Source: Corticimicrobacter populi
GTDB lineage: Bacteria > Pseudomonadota > Gammaproteobacteria > Burkholderiales > Burkholderiaceae_B
Length of the DNA stretch: 64,000 bases
Direction of reading: 5' to 3'
Assembly (NCBI RefSeq): GCF_003123725.1
Contig: NZ_QETA01000001.1
Span: forward strand, 806,001-870,000
The translations under genes and the position numbers were made by a program. The notes under the pieces are model-generated. The model saw only the letters and a list, made by a program, of their open reading frames with translations. It searched no databases and was not told where the DNA came from. This document shows positions 35,884 to 45,452 of the stretch, piece after piece. Every line of letters begins with the position of its first letter. Positions within the stretch are counted from its first letter, which is position 1.

Positions 35884-38499
35884 TTATGACATGGATTCGG
35901 CAGACATGACGGTGCGCAGATCGCGTTCCAACTGCCGGCATTGTCTGGGGTTTTCGAAAGCGGCACCACTCAGGACGAAGACGTCCTCGACCCGATCGCC
36001 CAGCGTCATGATCTTGGCAGTATGCAGATTGAGTCCGTGTGCCCCGAAAATACGGGCGACGTCATGCAGCAGCCCGGGCCGATCCGCCGCAGTCAGCGAC
36101 AGTCTCCACAATTGACCCTGCTCGTCCTGGTGAAGTTCCACTTGCGGTGCGATAGGGAAGGTGCGTGAGCGGCGCGACTGCGGTGGTCGGCGTTGCGATC
36201 CATCAGGCACACTGGCTGGCTGCGGTGCCGTGCCGACCAACTGTGCCAGTGTTTCACCCAGCCCCTGTTCGATCTCGGCTGCCAGCGCTTGTGGGGCGAT
36301 CTCCTCATCCAGCGGCAGCACGATGAAGCTGTCCAGTGCCCAGCCATCGCGTGTCGTGTGGATGCGTGCATCGAGAATGCTCAGACGGCTGCGGTCCAGG
36401 TAGGCGCAAATACGTGCGAACAGGTCGGCCACGTCGCGGATCCAGACCAGAATTTGCAGCCCTTCGCCATGTTCGGTGGCTCGGGCCCGCACCACGGGGG
36501 TGTCGGCCAGCTTGCCACCGGCATGCAGTTGCTGGGCGTGCCATGACAGTTCGTCACTTTCGTGGCGCAGGAAATAACCGGTATCGAGCTTGTCCCAGAG
36601 CGTATCCCAGGTGTGTGCCGGCAGTCCGGTCTGCAGCAGCAGTTTTTCGGCTTCCTGGCGGCGCTTGTGCAGCATCGACGAGCGGTTATGGCGTGCGCCG
36701 CCCAGAATGGCCAGCGCTGCACGGTAAAGATCTTCGAGCAGTTTGCCTTTCCAGGCATTCCATACCTTGGGGCTGGTGCCCTGGATGTCGGCGACTGTCA
36801 GCAGGTAAAGCGCCTGCAACTGGCGCTTGGTCTTGACCAGGGCCGCAAAGCGGTGGATCACGTCCGGGTCGGAAAGGTCCTGCTTTTGTGCCACGTTGGA
36901 CATGCTCAGATGCTGGCGGACCAGGAATTCGACCAGCTCTGCATCGGCGGGGGCCAGGCCGAACTCGCGTGCGAAGCGCTTGATCTCGCGCGCACCCAGT
37001 TCGGAGTGATCACCGCCACGCCCCTTCGCAATGTCATGAAACAGGGCGGCGACATAGAGCAGCCAGTGACGACTGAAGTCATTGATCAGCTGGCTGGCCA
37101 GCGGATGTTCGGGGGCATGTTCCGGCATGGTGAAACGGCGCAGATTGCGAATCACCATCAGCGTATGCTGGTCCACGGTATAGACGTGAAACAGGTCATG
37201 CTGCATCTGCCCGACGATCCGGCGAAAGGCCGGAATGAAGCGGGGCAGAATGTTGAGCATGGTCATATCGCGCAGTGCATGCACGATGCCACGAGGCTGC
37301 TGCAGGATCTGCAGGAAAATCTTCTTGTGGATCGGATTGCTGCGGAACTGCGCGTCAATCCGGTCACGGTTGTGCCAGAGGGCGCGCAAGGTACGGGCCG
37401 ACATGCCCTGCAGTTCGGGGTGCTGCTGCATCACAAGAAAGGCTCGCAGCAGCAGCGCGGGCTTGCGCTCGAAGGCATCATCGCGGCAGATGTCGAGTCG
37501 CTGGTGCACGCTGCAGAAACTGTCGTCGATGGGGATGGCGGGTTCGTCCGGACGCGGAAACAGCCGTTCTTCGATGTTCTGCACCAGGATGGTATTGAGT
37601 TGCGTGACCAGTCTGGCTGCCCAGTAGTAACGCTGCATCAGCAGTTCACTGGCGCGACGTGTGGGGCTGGGCTCGATGCCATAGACGGTGGCCAGCTGAC
37701 TTTGCCAGTCGAACAGGATGCGATCCTCGCGTCGGCGGGCCAGCAGATGCAGTTCGATGCGCAGCCGCTTGAAGGCCTGCTCGGCCCGGTTCAGGTCGCG
37801 GGCTTCTTGGGGCGTGAGCAGGCCAGCCCGGGCGATGGCCCGCCAGTTATCGCCGAATCCGGCGGCGCGAGCCATCCAGAGAATGACCTGCAAGTCGCGC
37901 AGGCCGCCGGGGGATTCCTTGCAATTGGGTTCGAGCGAGTAGGGTGTATCGCGAAAACGGCTGTGGCGTTGCCGCATTTCGGCACGCTTGGCGAGGAAAA
38001 AGGCCGGAGCATCCAGATGTTGGTGTATCTGTTGGCTGAAATCGCGCATCAGATTGCGGCTGCCGGCGATCCAGCGTGATTCGAGCAGGGCGGTTTCAAC
38101 CGTGATGTCGCCACGTGCCTCGCTGATGCACTCATCAATGGTTCGCACGCTGTGGCCGGGTTCCAGACCGATGTCCCACATGGCGGTCAGGAATTCGCCG
38201 ATGGCGGTTTCCGCCTGTGCGTCCGGTGCCCTGGGCAGGAGAATCAGTATGTCGATATCCGAGTACGGATACAGTTCGCCACGGCCGTAGCCGCCGAGGG
38301 CCGCGAGTGTCGAGCCGGCGGGCAGGGGGTGAATCTGGAGCAGGCCGCGCAGGGTCTGGTCAACGATGCGGCAGAGGCTGCGCAGCAGCACATTGGGCTG
38401 GCGCTGCTGGCGGAAGACTTCGATGGCGGCTGCCCGGCTGTCCTGCAGCGCCTTGCGCAGGTCCGACAGGGGCAGGGAAAGGTGGGAGGGGGTCTGCAT
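35884..38499 (-). CDS. glnD: [Protein-PII] uridylyltransferase/uridylyl-removing enzyme
   Basis: An 871-aa nitrogen sensor. The N-terminal nucleotidyltransferase domain has GGYGRGELYPYSDIDILIL (near residue 68, the GD/DxD motif). The central HD domain has LFHDIAKGRGGDHSELG (near residue 490). Two C-terminal ACT domains lie at about 695-775 and 800-870. It uridylylates the P-II protein (glnB at 21.8 kb) at low glutamine and removes the group at high glutamine. It lies 27 bases downstream of map. Confidence 0.95.
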   Translation of the reverse strand: MQTPSHLSLPLSDLRKALQDSRAAAIEVFRQQRQPNVLLRSLCRIVDQTLRGLLQIHPLPAGSTLAALGGYGRGELYPYSDIDILILLPRAPDAQAETAIGEFLTAMWDIGLEPGHSVRTIDECISEARGDITVETALLESRWIAGSRNLMRDFSQQIHQHLDAPAFFLAKRAEMRQRHSRFRDTPYSLEPNCKESPGGLRDLQVILWMARAAGFGDNWRAIARAGLLTPQEARDLNRAEQAFKRLRIELHLLARRREDRILFDWQSQLATVYGIEPSPTRRASELLMQRYYWAARLVTQLNTILVQNIEERLFPRPDEPAIPIDDSFCSVHQRLDICRDDAFERKPALLLRAFLVMQQHPELQGMSARTLRALWHNRDRIDAQFRSNPIHKKIFLQILQQPRGIVHALRDMTMLNILPRFIPAFRRIVGQMQHDLFHVYTVDQHTLMVIRNLRRFTMPEHAPEHPLASQLINDFSRHWLLYVAALFHDIAKGRGGDHSELGAREIKRFAREFGLAPADAELVEFLVRQHLSMSNVAQKQDLSDPDVIHRFAALVKTKRQLQALYLLTVADIQGTSPKVWNAWKGKLLEDLYRAALAILGGARHNRSSMLHKRRQEAEKLLLQTGLPAHTWDTLWDKLDTGYFLRHESDELSWHAQQLHAGGKLADTPVVRARATEHGEGLQILVWIRDVADLFARICAYLDRSRLSILDARIHTTRDGWALDSFIVLPLDEEIAPQALAAEIEQGLGETLAQLVGTAPQPASVPDGSQRRPPQSRRSRTFPIAPQVELHQDEQGQLWRLSLTAADRPGLLHDVARIFGAHGLNLHTAKIMTLGDRVEDVFVLSGAAFENPRQCRQLERDLRTVMSAESMS

Positions 38500-38526
38500 G
38501 TCGGCTCCTGGGAGAGAGAGTGGCCG

Positions 38527-39336
38527 TCAGGCGCCTGTTTTCTGAATGAAGGCCGGCGGGGGCAGCATGCCGGGCGAAACGGTCAGGACTTCGTAGCCGG
38601 TTGCGGTGACCAGCACGCAGTGCTCCCATTGCGCCGACAGGCTGTGGTCGCGGGTCACGATGGTCCAGCCGTCGGCCAGTTGGCGCAGTTCGCGGCGACC
38701 GGCGTTGATCATTGGCTCGATGGTGAAGATCATGCCTTCCTGCAGGCGTACACCGGTACCCGGCTTGCCGTAGTGCAGTACCTGCGGATCTTCGTGGAAC
38801 TGGCGGCCCACGCCGTGACCGCAGAATTCGCGAACCACTGAAAAGCCCTGGGCCTCGGCATGCTGCTGGATGGCGTGACCGATATCGCCCAGCGTGGCCC
38901 CCGGACGCACCTGCTGAATACCCAGCCACATGCAGTCATAGGTCGTCTCGACCAGACGCTTGCACAGGATGGACGGTTCGCCGATATAGAACATGCGGCT
39001 GGTGTCGCCGAACCAGCCATCCTTGATGACGGTCACGTCGATGTTCAGACTGTCGCCTTTTTTGAGTTTCTTGTCGTTGGGAATGCCGTGGCATATCTGG
39101 TGGTTGACCGAGATGCAGACGTGGCCGGGATAGGGGGTGTGTCCAGGCGGGGCATAGCCGATGGTGGCCGATTTGACCTTGAGCACGTCCGTCATATAGG
39201 CGCGGCACAGTTCGTTCAGCTCCAGCGTGGTGACGCCGGGCTGTACGAAGGGCGCAATATAGTCAAGAACCTGGGCGGCAGCCTGGCAGGCGGCACGCAT
39301 TTGGTCGAGTTCGGCGGAATCGGTAACCAGAGACAT
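38527..39336 (-). CDS. map: Methionine aminopeptidase, type I
   Basis: A 269-aa enzyme that removes the initiator Met. The pita-bread fold ligands are recognisable: the Asp pair in IDVTVIKDGWFGDTSRMF, the His in FCGHGVGRQFHEDP, and Glu residues in FTIEPMIN and near the C-terminus (HCVLVTATGYEVLT). It acts with the deformylase at 10.5 kb. It is divergent from rpsB, a standard arrangement. Downstream genes glnD and dsbB are in the same direction with short gaps. Confidence 0.95.
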   Translation of the reverse strand: MSLVTDSAELDQMRAACQAAAQVLDYIAPFVQPGVTTLELNELCRAYMTDVLKVKSATIGYAPPGHTPYPGHVCISVNHQICHGIPNDKKLKKGDSLNIDVTVIKDGWFGDTSRMFYIGEPSILCKRLVETTYDCMWLGIQQVRPGATLGDIGHAIQQHAEAQGFSVVREFCGHGVGRQFHEDPQVLHYGKPGTGVRLQEGMIFTIEPMINAGRRELRQLADGWTIVTRDHSLSAQWEHCVLVTATGYEVLTVSPGMLPPPAFIQKTGA

Positions 39337-39343
39337 AATGGAC

Positions 39344-39373
39344 TTGAGTGTTTCTGAAAGAAGATAGTAGAAT
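39344..39373 (+). promoter_or_regulatory. Candidate sigma-70 promoter of rpsB
   Basis: TTGAGT (39344-39349), an 18-base spacer and TAGAAT (39368-39373). The site lies in the 222-base map-rpsB intergenic region and points toward rpsB, leaving a leader of about 180 bases that could hold S2 autoregulation. Predicted by eye only. Confidence 0.45.
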
Positions 39374-39558
39374 TATAGTCTTGCCTGCGAAAGCATGCTT
39401 TTGTGGGTAAAGTGCAGTCGATCAGAGAAAGGCTGCAGATAGTGTCGCCGCGATCTTGCGGCAAATAGCGCAGCACACCAACCAGGGTGTCGCAGGCTGA
39501 TCTTGTGTCAGGCTTGTCGATACGGGTGTGTTGCAGGACCCAACCCTCGGAGAACATT

Positions 39559-40314
39559 ATGTCCGTGTCCATGCGTGAAATGCTCGAAGCCGGTGTCCAT
39601 TTCGGCCACCAGACCCGTTACTGGAATCCCAAGATGGCTCAGTACATCTTCGGTCAGCGTAACAAGATCCACATCATCAACCTCGAACAGACGGTTGCCA
39701 AGTTCCAGGAAGCCACCAAGTTCATCCAGCAGATCGCTGCCAAGGGTGGCTCGGTGCTGATCGTCGGTACCAAGCGCGCTGCTCGCGACATCGTCGCCGA
39801 AGAAGCCCAGCGTGCAGGCGTGCCTTATGTCGACAGCCGCTGGCTGGGTGGCATGCTGACCAACTTCAAGACGGTCAAGACCTCGATCAAGCGCCTGAAA
39901 GACATGGAAGCGCTGCAGGAAGAAGGCGGCACCGAGCGCATGAGCAAGAAAGAAGCGCTCCTGTTCCAGCGCGAACTCGAAAAGCTGAACAAGTCGATCG
40001 GCGGCATCAAGGATATGACCACGCTGCCTGACGCCATCTTCGTCATCGACGTCGGTTACCACAAGATCGCCGTGGCCGAAGCCCGTACGCTGGGTATCCC
40101 GGTCGTCGCCGTGGTCGATACCAACCACTCGCCCGACGGCGTGGCCCATGTCATTCCCGGCAACGACGACTCGGCACGTGCCATCGCCCTGTATGCCCGT
40201 GGCGTGGCTGATGCCATCATCGCCGGCCGTGAACAGGCTGTGCAGGGTCTGGTCGAAGAACTCGCCGACGACGGCGCTGAAGAGTTCGTCGAAGTGAGCC
40301 AGGAAGAAGCCTGA
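39559..40314 (+). CDS. rpsB: 30S ribosomal protein S2
   Basis: A 251-aa protein starting [18 protein letters not shown], which fixes ATG at 39559 with GGAG about seven bases upstream (39549); the longer frame from 39487 is not used. The S2 signatures [17 protein letters not shown] and the [19 protein letters not shown] region are present. The C-terminal tail is acidic. It heads the translation/envelope cluster. Confidence 0.97.
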   Translation: MSVSMREMLEAGVHFGHQTRYWNPKMAQYIFGQRNKIHIINLEQTVAKFQEATKFIQQIAAKGGSVLIVGTKRAARDIVAEEAQRAGVPYVDSRWLGGMLTNFKTVKTSIKRLKDMEALQEEGGTERMSKKEALLFQRELEKLNKSIGGIKDMTTLPDAIFVIDVGYHKIAVAEARTLGIPVVAVVDTNHSPDGVAHVIPGNDDSARAIALYARGVADAIIAGREQAVQGLVEELADDGAEEFVEVSQEEA

Positions 40315-40346
40315 GCCCCTGCAGGGTATTCTGGTTGCTGAATGTC

Positions 40347-40380
40347 GAGCCGGTAACCAAACAGGTGCACCGGCTCGTTT
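40347..40380 (+). terminator. Intergenic hairpin between rpsB and tsf
   Basis: GAGCCGGT (40347-40354) and ACCGGCTC (40369-40376) form an 8-bp stem with a 14-base loop followed by GTTTCG. It probably attenuates, rather than stops, transcription into tsf, which would help keep S2 above or equal to EF-Ts. Confidence 0.55.
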
Positions 40381-40469
40381 CGTGTCGGGTGGGTGCAACA
40401 TGCATCTGCCCGGCCCCCTGATTGTCCGGCACTGCCCTGGTGCGGTGCCTCAACGTATATGGAGTCAAC

Positions 40470-41348
40470 ATGGCTGAAATTACCGCCGCAATGGTCAAGA
40501 CGCTGCGCGAGAAAACCGATGCGCCCATGATGGAGTGCAAGAAGGCCCTGACCGAAGCCGAAGGCGATATGGCCCGTGCCGAAGAACTGCTGCGCGTCAA
40601 GCTGGGCAGCAAGGCCAGCAAGGCTGCCGCCCGCGTGACCGCAGAAGGCCTGGTTGGCCTGTACATCGCTGACGACGCCAAGCTGGGTGCTGTCATCGAA
40701 ATCAATTGCGAAACCGACTTCGTCGCGAAGAACGACGACTTCGTCAAGTTCGTCGCCGACATCGCCCGTCTGGTGGCCGACAAGAACCCGGCCGACGTGG
40801 CTGCCCTGTCGGCGCTGCCGTTCGAAGAAGGCACGGTTGACTCGGTGCGTTCGGGCCTGATCGGCAAGATCGGTGAGAACATCACCATCCGCCGCTTCCA
40901 GCGCATCGAAACGGCCAACAAGCTGGCCAGCTACGTGCACGGTGGCCGCATTGGCGTGCTGGTCGAGTACGCCGGTGCCGACGAAGTGGGCAAGGATCTG
41001 GCCATGCACATCGCCGCGACCCGTCCCAAGGCGCTTGACGCCGCTGGTGTGCCTGCTGCCGATATCGCCACCGAGCGTTCTGTGGCCGAACAGAAGGCTG
41101 CCGAATCCGGCAAGCCGGCAGAAATCGTCGCCAAGATGGTCGAGGGTTCGGTGCAGAAGTTCCTGAAGGAAGTGACCCTGCTGTCGCAACCCTTCGTCAA
41201 GAATGACAAGCAGACCGTCGAGCAGATGCTCAAGGAAAAGTCGGCCTCGATCACGACCTTCGTGCTTTACGTCGTGGGCGAAGGCATCGAGAAGCGTGTT
41301 GACGACTTCGCTGCCGAAGTGGCTGCCGCCCAGGCTGCCGCTCAGTAA
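40470..41348 (+). CDS. tsf: Elongation factor Ts
   Basis: A 292-aa guanine-nucleotide exchange factor for EF-Tu. The start [16 protein letters not shown] at 40470 has GGAG five bases upstream. The N-terminal UBA-like domain contains the [12 protein letters not shown] contact, and the core has [12 protein letters not shown] near residue 78. Length is standard. Upstream in-frame codons from 40422 are not conserved. Confidence 0.97.
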   Translation: MAEITAAMVKTLREKTDAPMMECKKALTEAEGDMARAEELLRVKLGSKASKAAARVTAEGLVGLYIADDAKLGAVIEINCETDFVAKNDDFVKFVADIARLVADKNPADVAALSALPFEEGTVDSVRSGLIGKIGENITIRRFQRIETANKLASYVHGGRIGVLVEYAGADEVGKDLAMHIAATRPKALDAAGVPAADIATERSVAEQKAAESGKPAEIVAKMVEGSVQKFLKEVTLLSQPFVKNDKQTVEQMLKEKSASITTFVLYVVGEGIEKRVDDFAAEVAAAQAAAQ

Positions 41349-41360
41349 TACCGTGCTGCT

Positions 41361-41431
41361 TCGCGCCGGCCTGTGGGCCGGCGCGAAAGTCTTGCGCGGC
41401 ATGGGCCGCCCTGGAGGCGGCCCATTCTTTT
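41361..41431 (+). terminator. Tandem hairpins between tsf and pyrH, second one a terminator
   Basis: Hairpin 1 is TCGCGCCGGCC/GGCCGGCGCGA (41361-41386) with a TGTG loop. Hairpin 2 is ATGGGCCGCC/GGCGGCCCAT (41401-41425), perfect 10 bp with a 5-base loop, followed by TCTTTTAT. The second is a good rho-independent terminator, so pyrH probably has its own promoter in 41432-41483. Confidence 0.8.
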
Positions 41432-41483
41432 ATCGTACTTTTGTTTTAAACTCCCAAGCTGGATGGTTCCTGCGAGCAAGCAC

Positions 41484-42200
41484 ATGACAACCCGAGCATA
41501 TAAACGCGTCCTTCTCAAGCTGTCCGGCGAGGCCCTGATGGGCGAGGACGCCTTCGGCATCAATCGCGCCACCATCCTGCGCATGACCGAAGAAGTCGCA
41601 GAAGTCGCCAGCCAGGGTACCGAACTGGCCATCGTGATTGGCGGCGGCAACATTTTCCGCGGCGTGGCACCCGGTGCCCAGGGCATGGATCGCGCCACCG
41701 CCGACTATATGGGCATGATGGCCACCGTGATGAATGCGCTGGCCCTGCAGGATGCCCTCAAGCACCGCCAGATCGATACCCGCGTGCAGTCCGCACTCAA
41801 CATCGACCAGGTGGTCGAACCCTATATCCGTCCCAAGGCTCTGCGCTACCTCGAAGAAGGCAAGGTCGTGATTTTTGCGGCCGGGACAGGTAATCCGTTT
41901 TTCACCACGGATACGGCAGCCGCCCTGCGCGGTGCCGAGATCGGTGCAGAGGTCGTCCTCAAAGCGACCAAGGTCGATGGCATCTACAGTGCCGATCCCA
42001 ACAAGGATCCCACGGCAACCCGCTACAGCCGCATCAGCTTCGACGAGGCCATCGTGCGTCGCCTGGAAGTCATGGATGCCACGGCGTTTGCCTTGTGCCG
42101 CGACCAGAAGCTGCCGATCAAGGTGTTCTCCATCAACAAGCCAGGAGCTCTCAAACGCGTCATCGGTGGCGAGGACGAGGGCACGCTGGTACATGTCTGA
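41484..42200 (+). CDS. pyrH: Uridylate kinase (UMP kinase)
   Basis: A 238-aa amino-acid-kinase fold enzyme that makes UDP from UMP. Motifs are KLSGEALMG near residue 13, GGGNIFRG near residue 55, the [14 protein letters not shown] region and [16 protein letters not shown] near residue 133. The start [12 protein letters not shown] at 41484 is chosen because upstream in-frame codons belong to the terminator. It is followed 20 bases later by frr. Confidence 0.96.
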   Translation: MTTRAYKRVLLKLSGEALMGEDAFGINRATILRMTEEVAEVASQGTELAIVIGGGNIFRGVAPGAQGMDRATADYMGMMATVMNALALQDALKHRQIDTRVQSALNIDQVVEPYIRPKALRYLEEGKVVIFAAGTGNPFFTTDTAAALRGAEIGAEVVLKATKVDGIYSADPNKDPTATRYSRISFDEAIVRRLEVMDATAFALCRDQKLPIKVFSINKPGALKRVIGGEDEGTLVHV

Positions 42201-42220
42201 CAGCTGACAAGGAATTCGCA

Positions 42221-42781
42221 ATGAGTGTCGCAGAGATCAAGCAATCGGCCGAAAGCCGCATGACCAAGACCCTGGAAGCCCTCAAGACGGATCTGGCCAA
42301 GATCCGTACGGGGCGCGCCCATACCGGCATTCTGGATCACGTCACGGTCGAGTACTACGGCTCTCCGGTGCCGATCAGCCAGGTGGCCAATGTCAATCTG
42401 GTGGATGCTCGCAACCTGAGTGTGCAGCCTTGGGAAAAGAACATGGCAGGCCCCATCGAAAAGGCCATCCGTGAGTCCGACCTCGGCCTTAACCCGGTGC
42501 CGATGGGCGATACCATTCGCGTGCCGATGCCTGCCCTGACCGAAGAGCGTCGTCGTGACCTCACCAAGGTGGTCAAGTCCACCGGCGAGGACGCCAAGAT
42601 CGCCGTGCGCAATCTGCGTCGCGACAGCAACGAAGCCTTCAAGAAACTGGTCAAGGACAAGGATATCTCCGAAGACGACGAGCGTCGTGCCCAGGACGAC
42701 ATCCAGAAGCTGACCGACCGTTTCGTGCAGGAAGTCGACAAGCTGGTCGCCCAGAAAGACGCTGAAATCATGACCGTCTGA
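42221..42781 (+). CDS. frr: Ribosome recycling factor
   Basis: A 186-aa protein. It begins [14 protein letters not shown], and AAGGA lies about seven bases before the ATG. The family motifs [14 protein letters not shown], the VQPWEKNM region and [16 protein letters not shown] are present. It splits post-termination ribosomes together with EF-G. Confidence 0.97.
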   Translation: MSVAEIKQSAESRMTKTLEALKTDLAKIRTGRAHTGILDHVTVEYYGSPVPISQVANVNLVDARNLSVQPWEKNMAGPIEKAIRESDLGLNPVPMGDTIRVPMPALTEERRRDLTKVVKSTGEDAKIAVRNLRRDSNEAFKKLVKDKDISEDDERRAQDDIQKLTDRFVQEVDKLVAQKDAEIMTV

Positions 42782-42791
42782 GCGACGGTCG

Positions 42792-43562
42792 GTGTCGAAC
42801 GCCATGGTCCAGAGTTCAACGCTGGCAATTCCCGACACCGGCAAGGTGCCAGGTCATGTCGCCATCATCATGGATGGCAATGGTCGCTGGGCGGTCGCCC
42901 GGCATCTGCCGCGCACGGCAGGTCATGCCAAGGGCGTGCAGGCCGTGCGCCGTATCGTCGAAGCCTGCGGACGGCAGGGCGTGCAGCATCTCACGTTGTT
43001 CGCCTTCAGTTCCGAAAACTGGCGCCGGCCGATCGAGGAAGTCACGCTGTTGATGCGCCTCTTCATGCAGGCGCTGGATCGCGAAGTCGGGCGCCTGCAC
43101 GAGCAGGGGGTCTGCCTGCATGTAATCGGCGACCTCAGTGCCTTCGACGCCTCGTTGCGTCAGCGCATAGCAGCGGCCGAGAACCTCACGCGCGACAATA
43201 CGCGCATGCATCTCACCATCGCAGCCAATTATGGTGGTCGCTGGGACATTCTCAATGCCATGCGCACTGTGCTGGCAGAGCGCCCGGAGCTGGCTGCCGA
43301 TCCTTCGCTGCTGGATGAGGCTGCCTTGTTGCCACATTTGGCGATGCCCTGGGCACCGGAACCCGACCTGTTCATCCGTACAGGTGGCGAGCAGCGCATT
43401 TCCAATTTCATGATCTGGCAACTGGCCTATACCGAGCTGTATTTCACGGATGCCTACTGGCCAGATTTTGATCGTGATGAATTGCAGCGCGCCTTCGACT
43501 GGTATGCGTCGCGTGAACGACGGTTTGGCCGTACCAGTGCACAATTGAAACATTCTCCCTGA
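42792..43562 (+). CDS. uppS: Isoprenyl transferase (undecaprenyl diphosphate synthase)
   Basis: About 256 aa from a GTG at 42792, or 252 from the ATG at 42804; neither has a strong ribosome site. The catalytic Asp is in [13 protein letters not shown] (near residue 28). The [21 protein letters not shown] and ELYF blocks are all present. It makes the C55 carrier lipid used for peptidoglycan and O-antigen, and it feeds on isoprenoids made from the dxr product. Confidence 0.94.
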   Translation: MSNAMVQSSTLAIPDTGKVPGHVAIIMDGNGRWAVARHLPRTAGHAKGVQAVRRIVEACGRQGVQHLTLFAFSSENWRRPIEEVTLLMRLFMQALDREVGRLHEQGVCLHVIGDLSAFDASLRQRIAAAENLTRDNTRMHLTIAANYGGRWDILNAMRTVLAERPELAADPSLLDEAALLPHLAMPWAPEPDLFIRTGGEQRISNFMIWQLAYTELYFTDAYWPDFDRDELQRAFDWYASRERRFGRTSAQLKHSP

Positions 43563-43569
43563 GGCTTTC

Positions 43570-44247
43570 ATGCTGCGAGAACGAGTCATTACCGCCATCA
43601 TTCTGCTTGCCATCGTGGCAGCCGTGCTGGCGGCTCCGGGCACGCTGGCATTGGCGGCCTTCATTCTGCTGACCATCGGCTGCGCCCTGTGGGAATGGCT
43701 GCGCCTGACCGGCCTGACAACGTATCCTCGACCCGCCTATTACAGTGTGCCGCTGGGCATGCTGGCGGTGCCCGTGCTGACCTTTGCGGGCTGCGCCCTG
43801 TACTTCATGTACAGCCGTCATGGAGCGATCTATCTGCTGTCCGTGCTGGCGCTGGTATGGATCGCCGATATCGGTGCCTATTTCGCCGGCAAGGCGTTCG
43901 GTCGGCACAAGCTGGCTCCCTCCATCAGCCCCGGAAAAACACGCGAGGGTGCAGTGGCAGGTATTGCCGCTGCCGTGCTGTGGGTGTTGCTGACGGCGCT
44001 CTGGAGTCAGGAAACCTTTGGCGCAGCGCTGGTGGCACGTTTCGGGGTCACCCTGACTATCGTACTGGCCGTCGTGCTGGCGGCCCTGTCGATTGCCGGC
44101 GATCTGTTCGAGTCCTGGCTCAAGCGGCGTGCCGGAGCCAAGGATTCCAGCCGGCTGCTGCCCGGGCATGGCGGCGTGCTGGATCGTATCGATGCCATTC
44201 TGCCGGTCGCACCGCTGGCATGGGTGCTGAGCATCTGGAGTCATTGA
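43570..44247 (+). CDS. cdsA: Phosphatidate cytidylyltransferase, shortened
   Basis: A 225-aa membrane enzyme forming CDP-diacylglycerol. The C-terminal CdsA signature (SWLKRR near residue 180, then [18 protein letters not shown]) is intact, as are [15 protein letters not shown] and SPGKT. The N-terminal part keeps the first two helices and the [10 protein letters not shown] segment. Only about 36 residues then separate this from the [13 protein letters not shown] helix, where E. coli CdsA has roughly 110. One or two transmembrane helices are apparently missing. Reading frame and neighbours are normal (7 bases after uppS, 5 before dxr). Confidence 0.92.
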   Translation: MLRERVITAIILLAIVAAVLAAPGTLALAAFILLTIGCALWEWLRLTGLTTYPRPAYYSVPLGMLAVPVLTFAGCALYFMYSRHGAIYLLSVLALVWIADIGAYFAGKAFGRHKLAPSISPGKTREGAVAGIAAAVLWVLLTALWSQETFGAALVARFGVTLTIVLAVVLAALSIAGDLFESWLKRRAGAKDSSRLLPGHGGVLDRIDAILPVAPLAWVLSIWSH

Positions 44248-44252
44248 GCAGT

Positions 44253-45440
44253 ATGCGTCACGTTACTATTCTGGGAGCCAGCGGCTCGATCGGTGCCAGT
44301 ACGCTGGATGTGATTGCCCGCCATCCCGACCGTTTCACCATTCATGCGCTGAGCGGTCATCGCCGCATGGATATCCTGGCCCAGCGAGCTGCCGCCAGCC
44401 GGGCCCGTGTGGTCGCGGTGCCCGACGCGGCCGCTGCAGATGCTTTCCGTCAGTCCTGGCCGGGCGGAGTATTGCCTGAAATCCGCGTGGGTGTACAGGC
44501 ACTTGCCGATGTTGCCGCCGATCCCGCCAGCGACACGATTGTCGCCGCCATCGTGGGTGCGGCAGGCCTGCCTTCAGTGATGGCCGCAGCGCGTGCCGGA
44601 AAACGCATCCTGCTGGCCAACAAAGAGGCGCTGGTTGCTGCCGGCAACCTGTTCATGCAGGCCGTGCGCGAACATGGTGCAACCCTGTTGCCCATCGACA
44701 GCGAGCACAACGCCATTTTTCAATGCCTGCCGGCGCAACATGCCGATTGTTCGGCAACCGTGCCGGCACCCGGCGTGAAGCGTCTGGTACTGACTGCATC
44801 GGGCGGGCCGTTTCGGCGTTTCTGGCCTGAGCAGCTTGAAGGGGTCACACCTGAGCAGGCCTGCGCCCATCCGAACTGGAGCATGGGTCGCAAGATTTCC
44901 GTCGATTCGGCCACCATGGTCAACAAGGGGCTGGAAGTGATCGAGGCACACTGGCTGTTCAGCATGCCCGCTGACCGCCTGGAAGTGTTGATCCATCCGC
45001 AAAGCCTGATTCATTCTCTGGTCGAATATGACGATGGCTCGGTTTTGGCTGAACTTGGCAATCCTGATATGCGTACGCCCATCGCCCAGGCACTGGCCTA
45101 CCCGGATCGCATTGCCAGTGGTGTGGGGCTGCTGGATCTGGCGGCGGCAGGCCGACTGGATTTCGAGCAGCCGGACCCGCTGCGGTTTCCATGCCTGTCA
45201 CTGTGCATGCAGGCACTGCGTGCCGGTCAGGCGGCCTGCATTGCCCTGAATGCCGCCAACGAAATCGCTGTCGAGGCTTTCCTGGCAGGCAATCTGCGTT
45301 ACACCTGGATCGCACGTGTGCTTGAGGCTGTGCTCGAATGGCAGGCTGGGCTGTCGCAAGTGCAACTGGGATCCCTGGAAGATATTCTTGAGTTCGATAA
45401 ACGTGCCCGCCATTACGCTGGTAATCTGGGCCTTGCCTGA
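44253..45440 (+). CDS. dxr: 1-deoxy-D-xylulose 5-phosphate reductoisomerase
   Basis: A 395-aa MEP-pathway enzyme that forms 2-C-methylerythritol 4-phosphate. The NADPH-binding [10 protein letters not shown] motif is at residue 7. [23 protein letters not shown] (metal ligands) and [19 protein letters not shown] are present. The start MRHVTILG at 44253 is chosen; the upstream open frame overlaps cdsA out of phase. It sits in the same direction as rseP with a 12-base gap. Confidence 0.96.
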   Translation: MRHVTILGASGSIGASTLDVIARHPDRFTIHALSGHRRMDILAQRAAASRARVVAVPDAAAADAFRQSWPGGVLPEIRVGVQALADVAADPASDTIVAAIVGAAGLPSVMAAARAGKRILLANKEALVAAGNLFMQAVREHGATLLPIDSEHNAIFQCLPAQHADCSATVPAPGVKRLVLTASGGPFRRFWPEQLEGVTPEQACAHPNWSMGRKISVDSATMVNKGLEVIEAHWLFSMPADRLEVLIHPQSLIHSLVEYDDGSVLAELGNPDMRTPIAQALAYPDRIASGVGLLDLAAAGRLDFEQPDPLRFPCLSLCMQALRAGQAACIALNAANEIAVEAFLAGNLRYTWIARVLEAVLEWQAGLSQVQLGSLEDILEFDKRARHYAGNLGLA

Positions 45441-45452
45441 GCGACATTCTGA

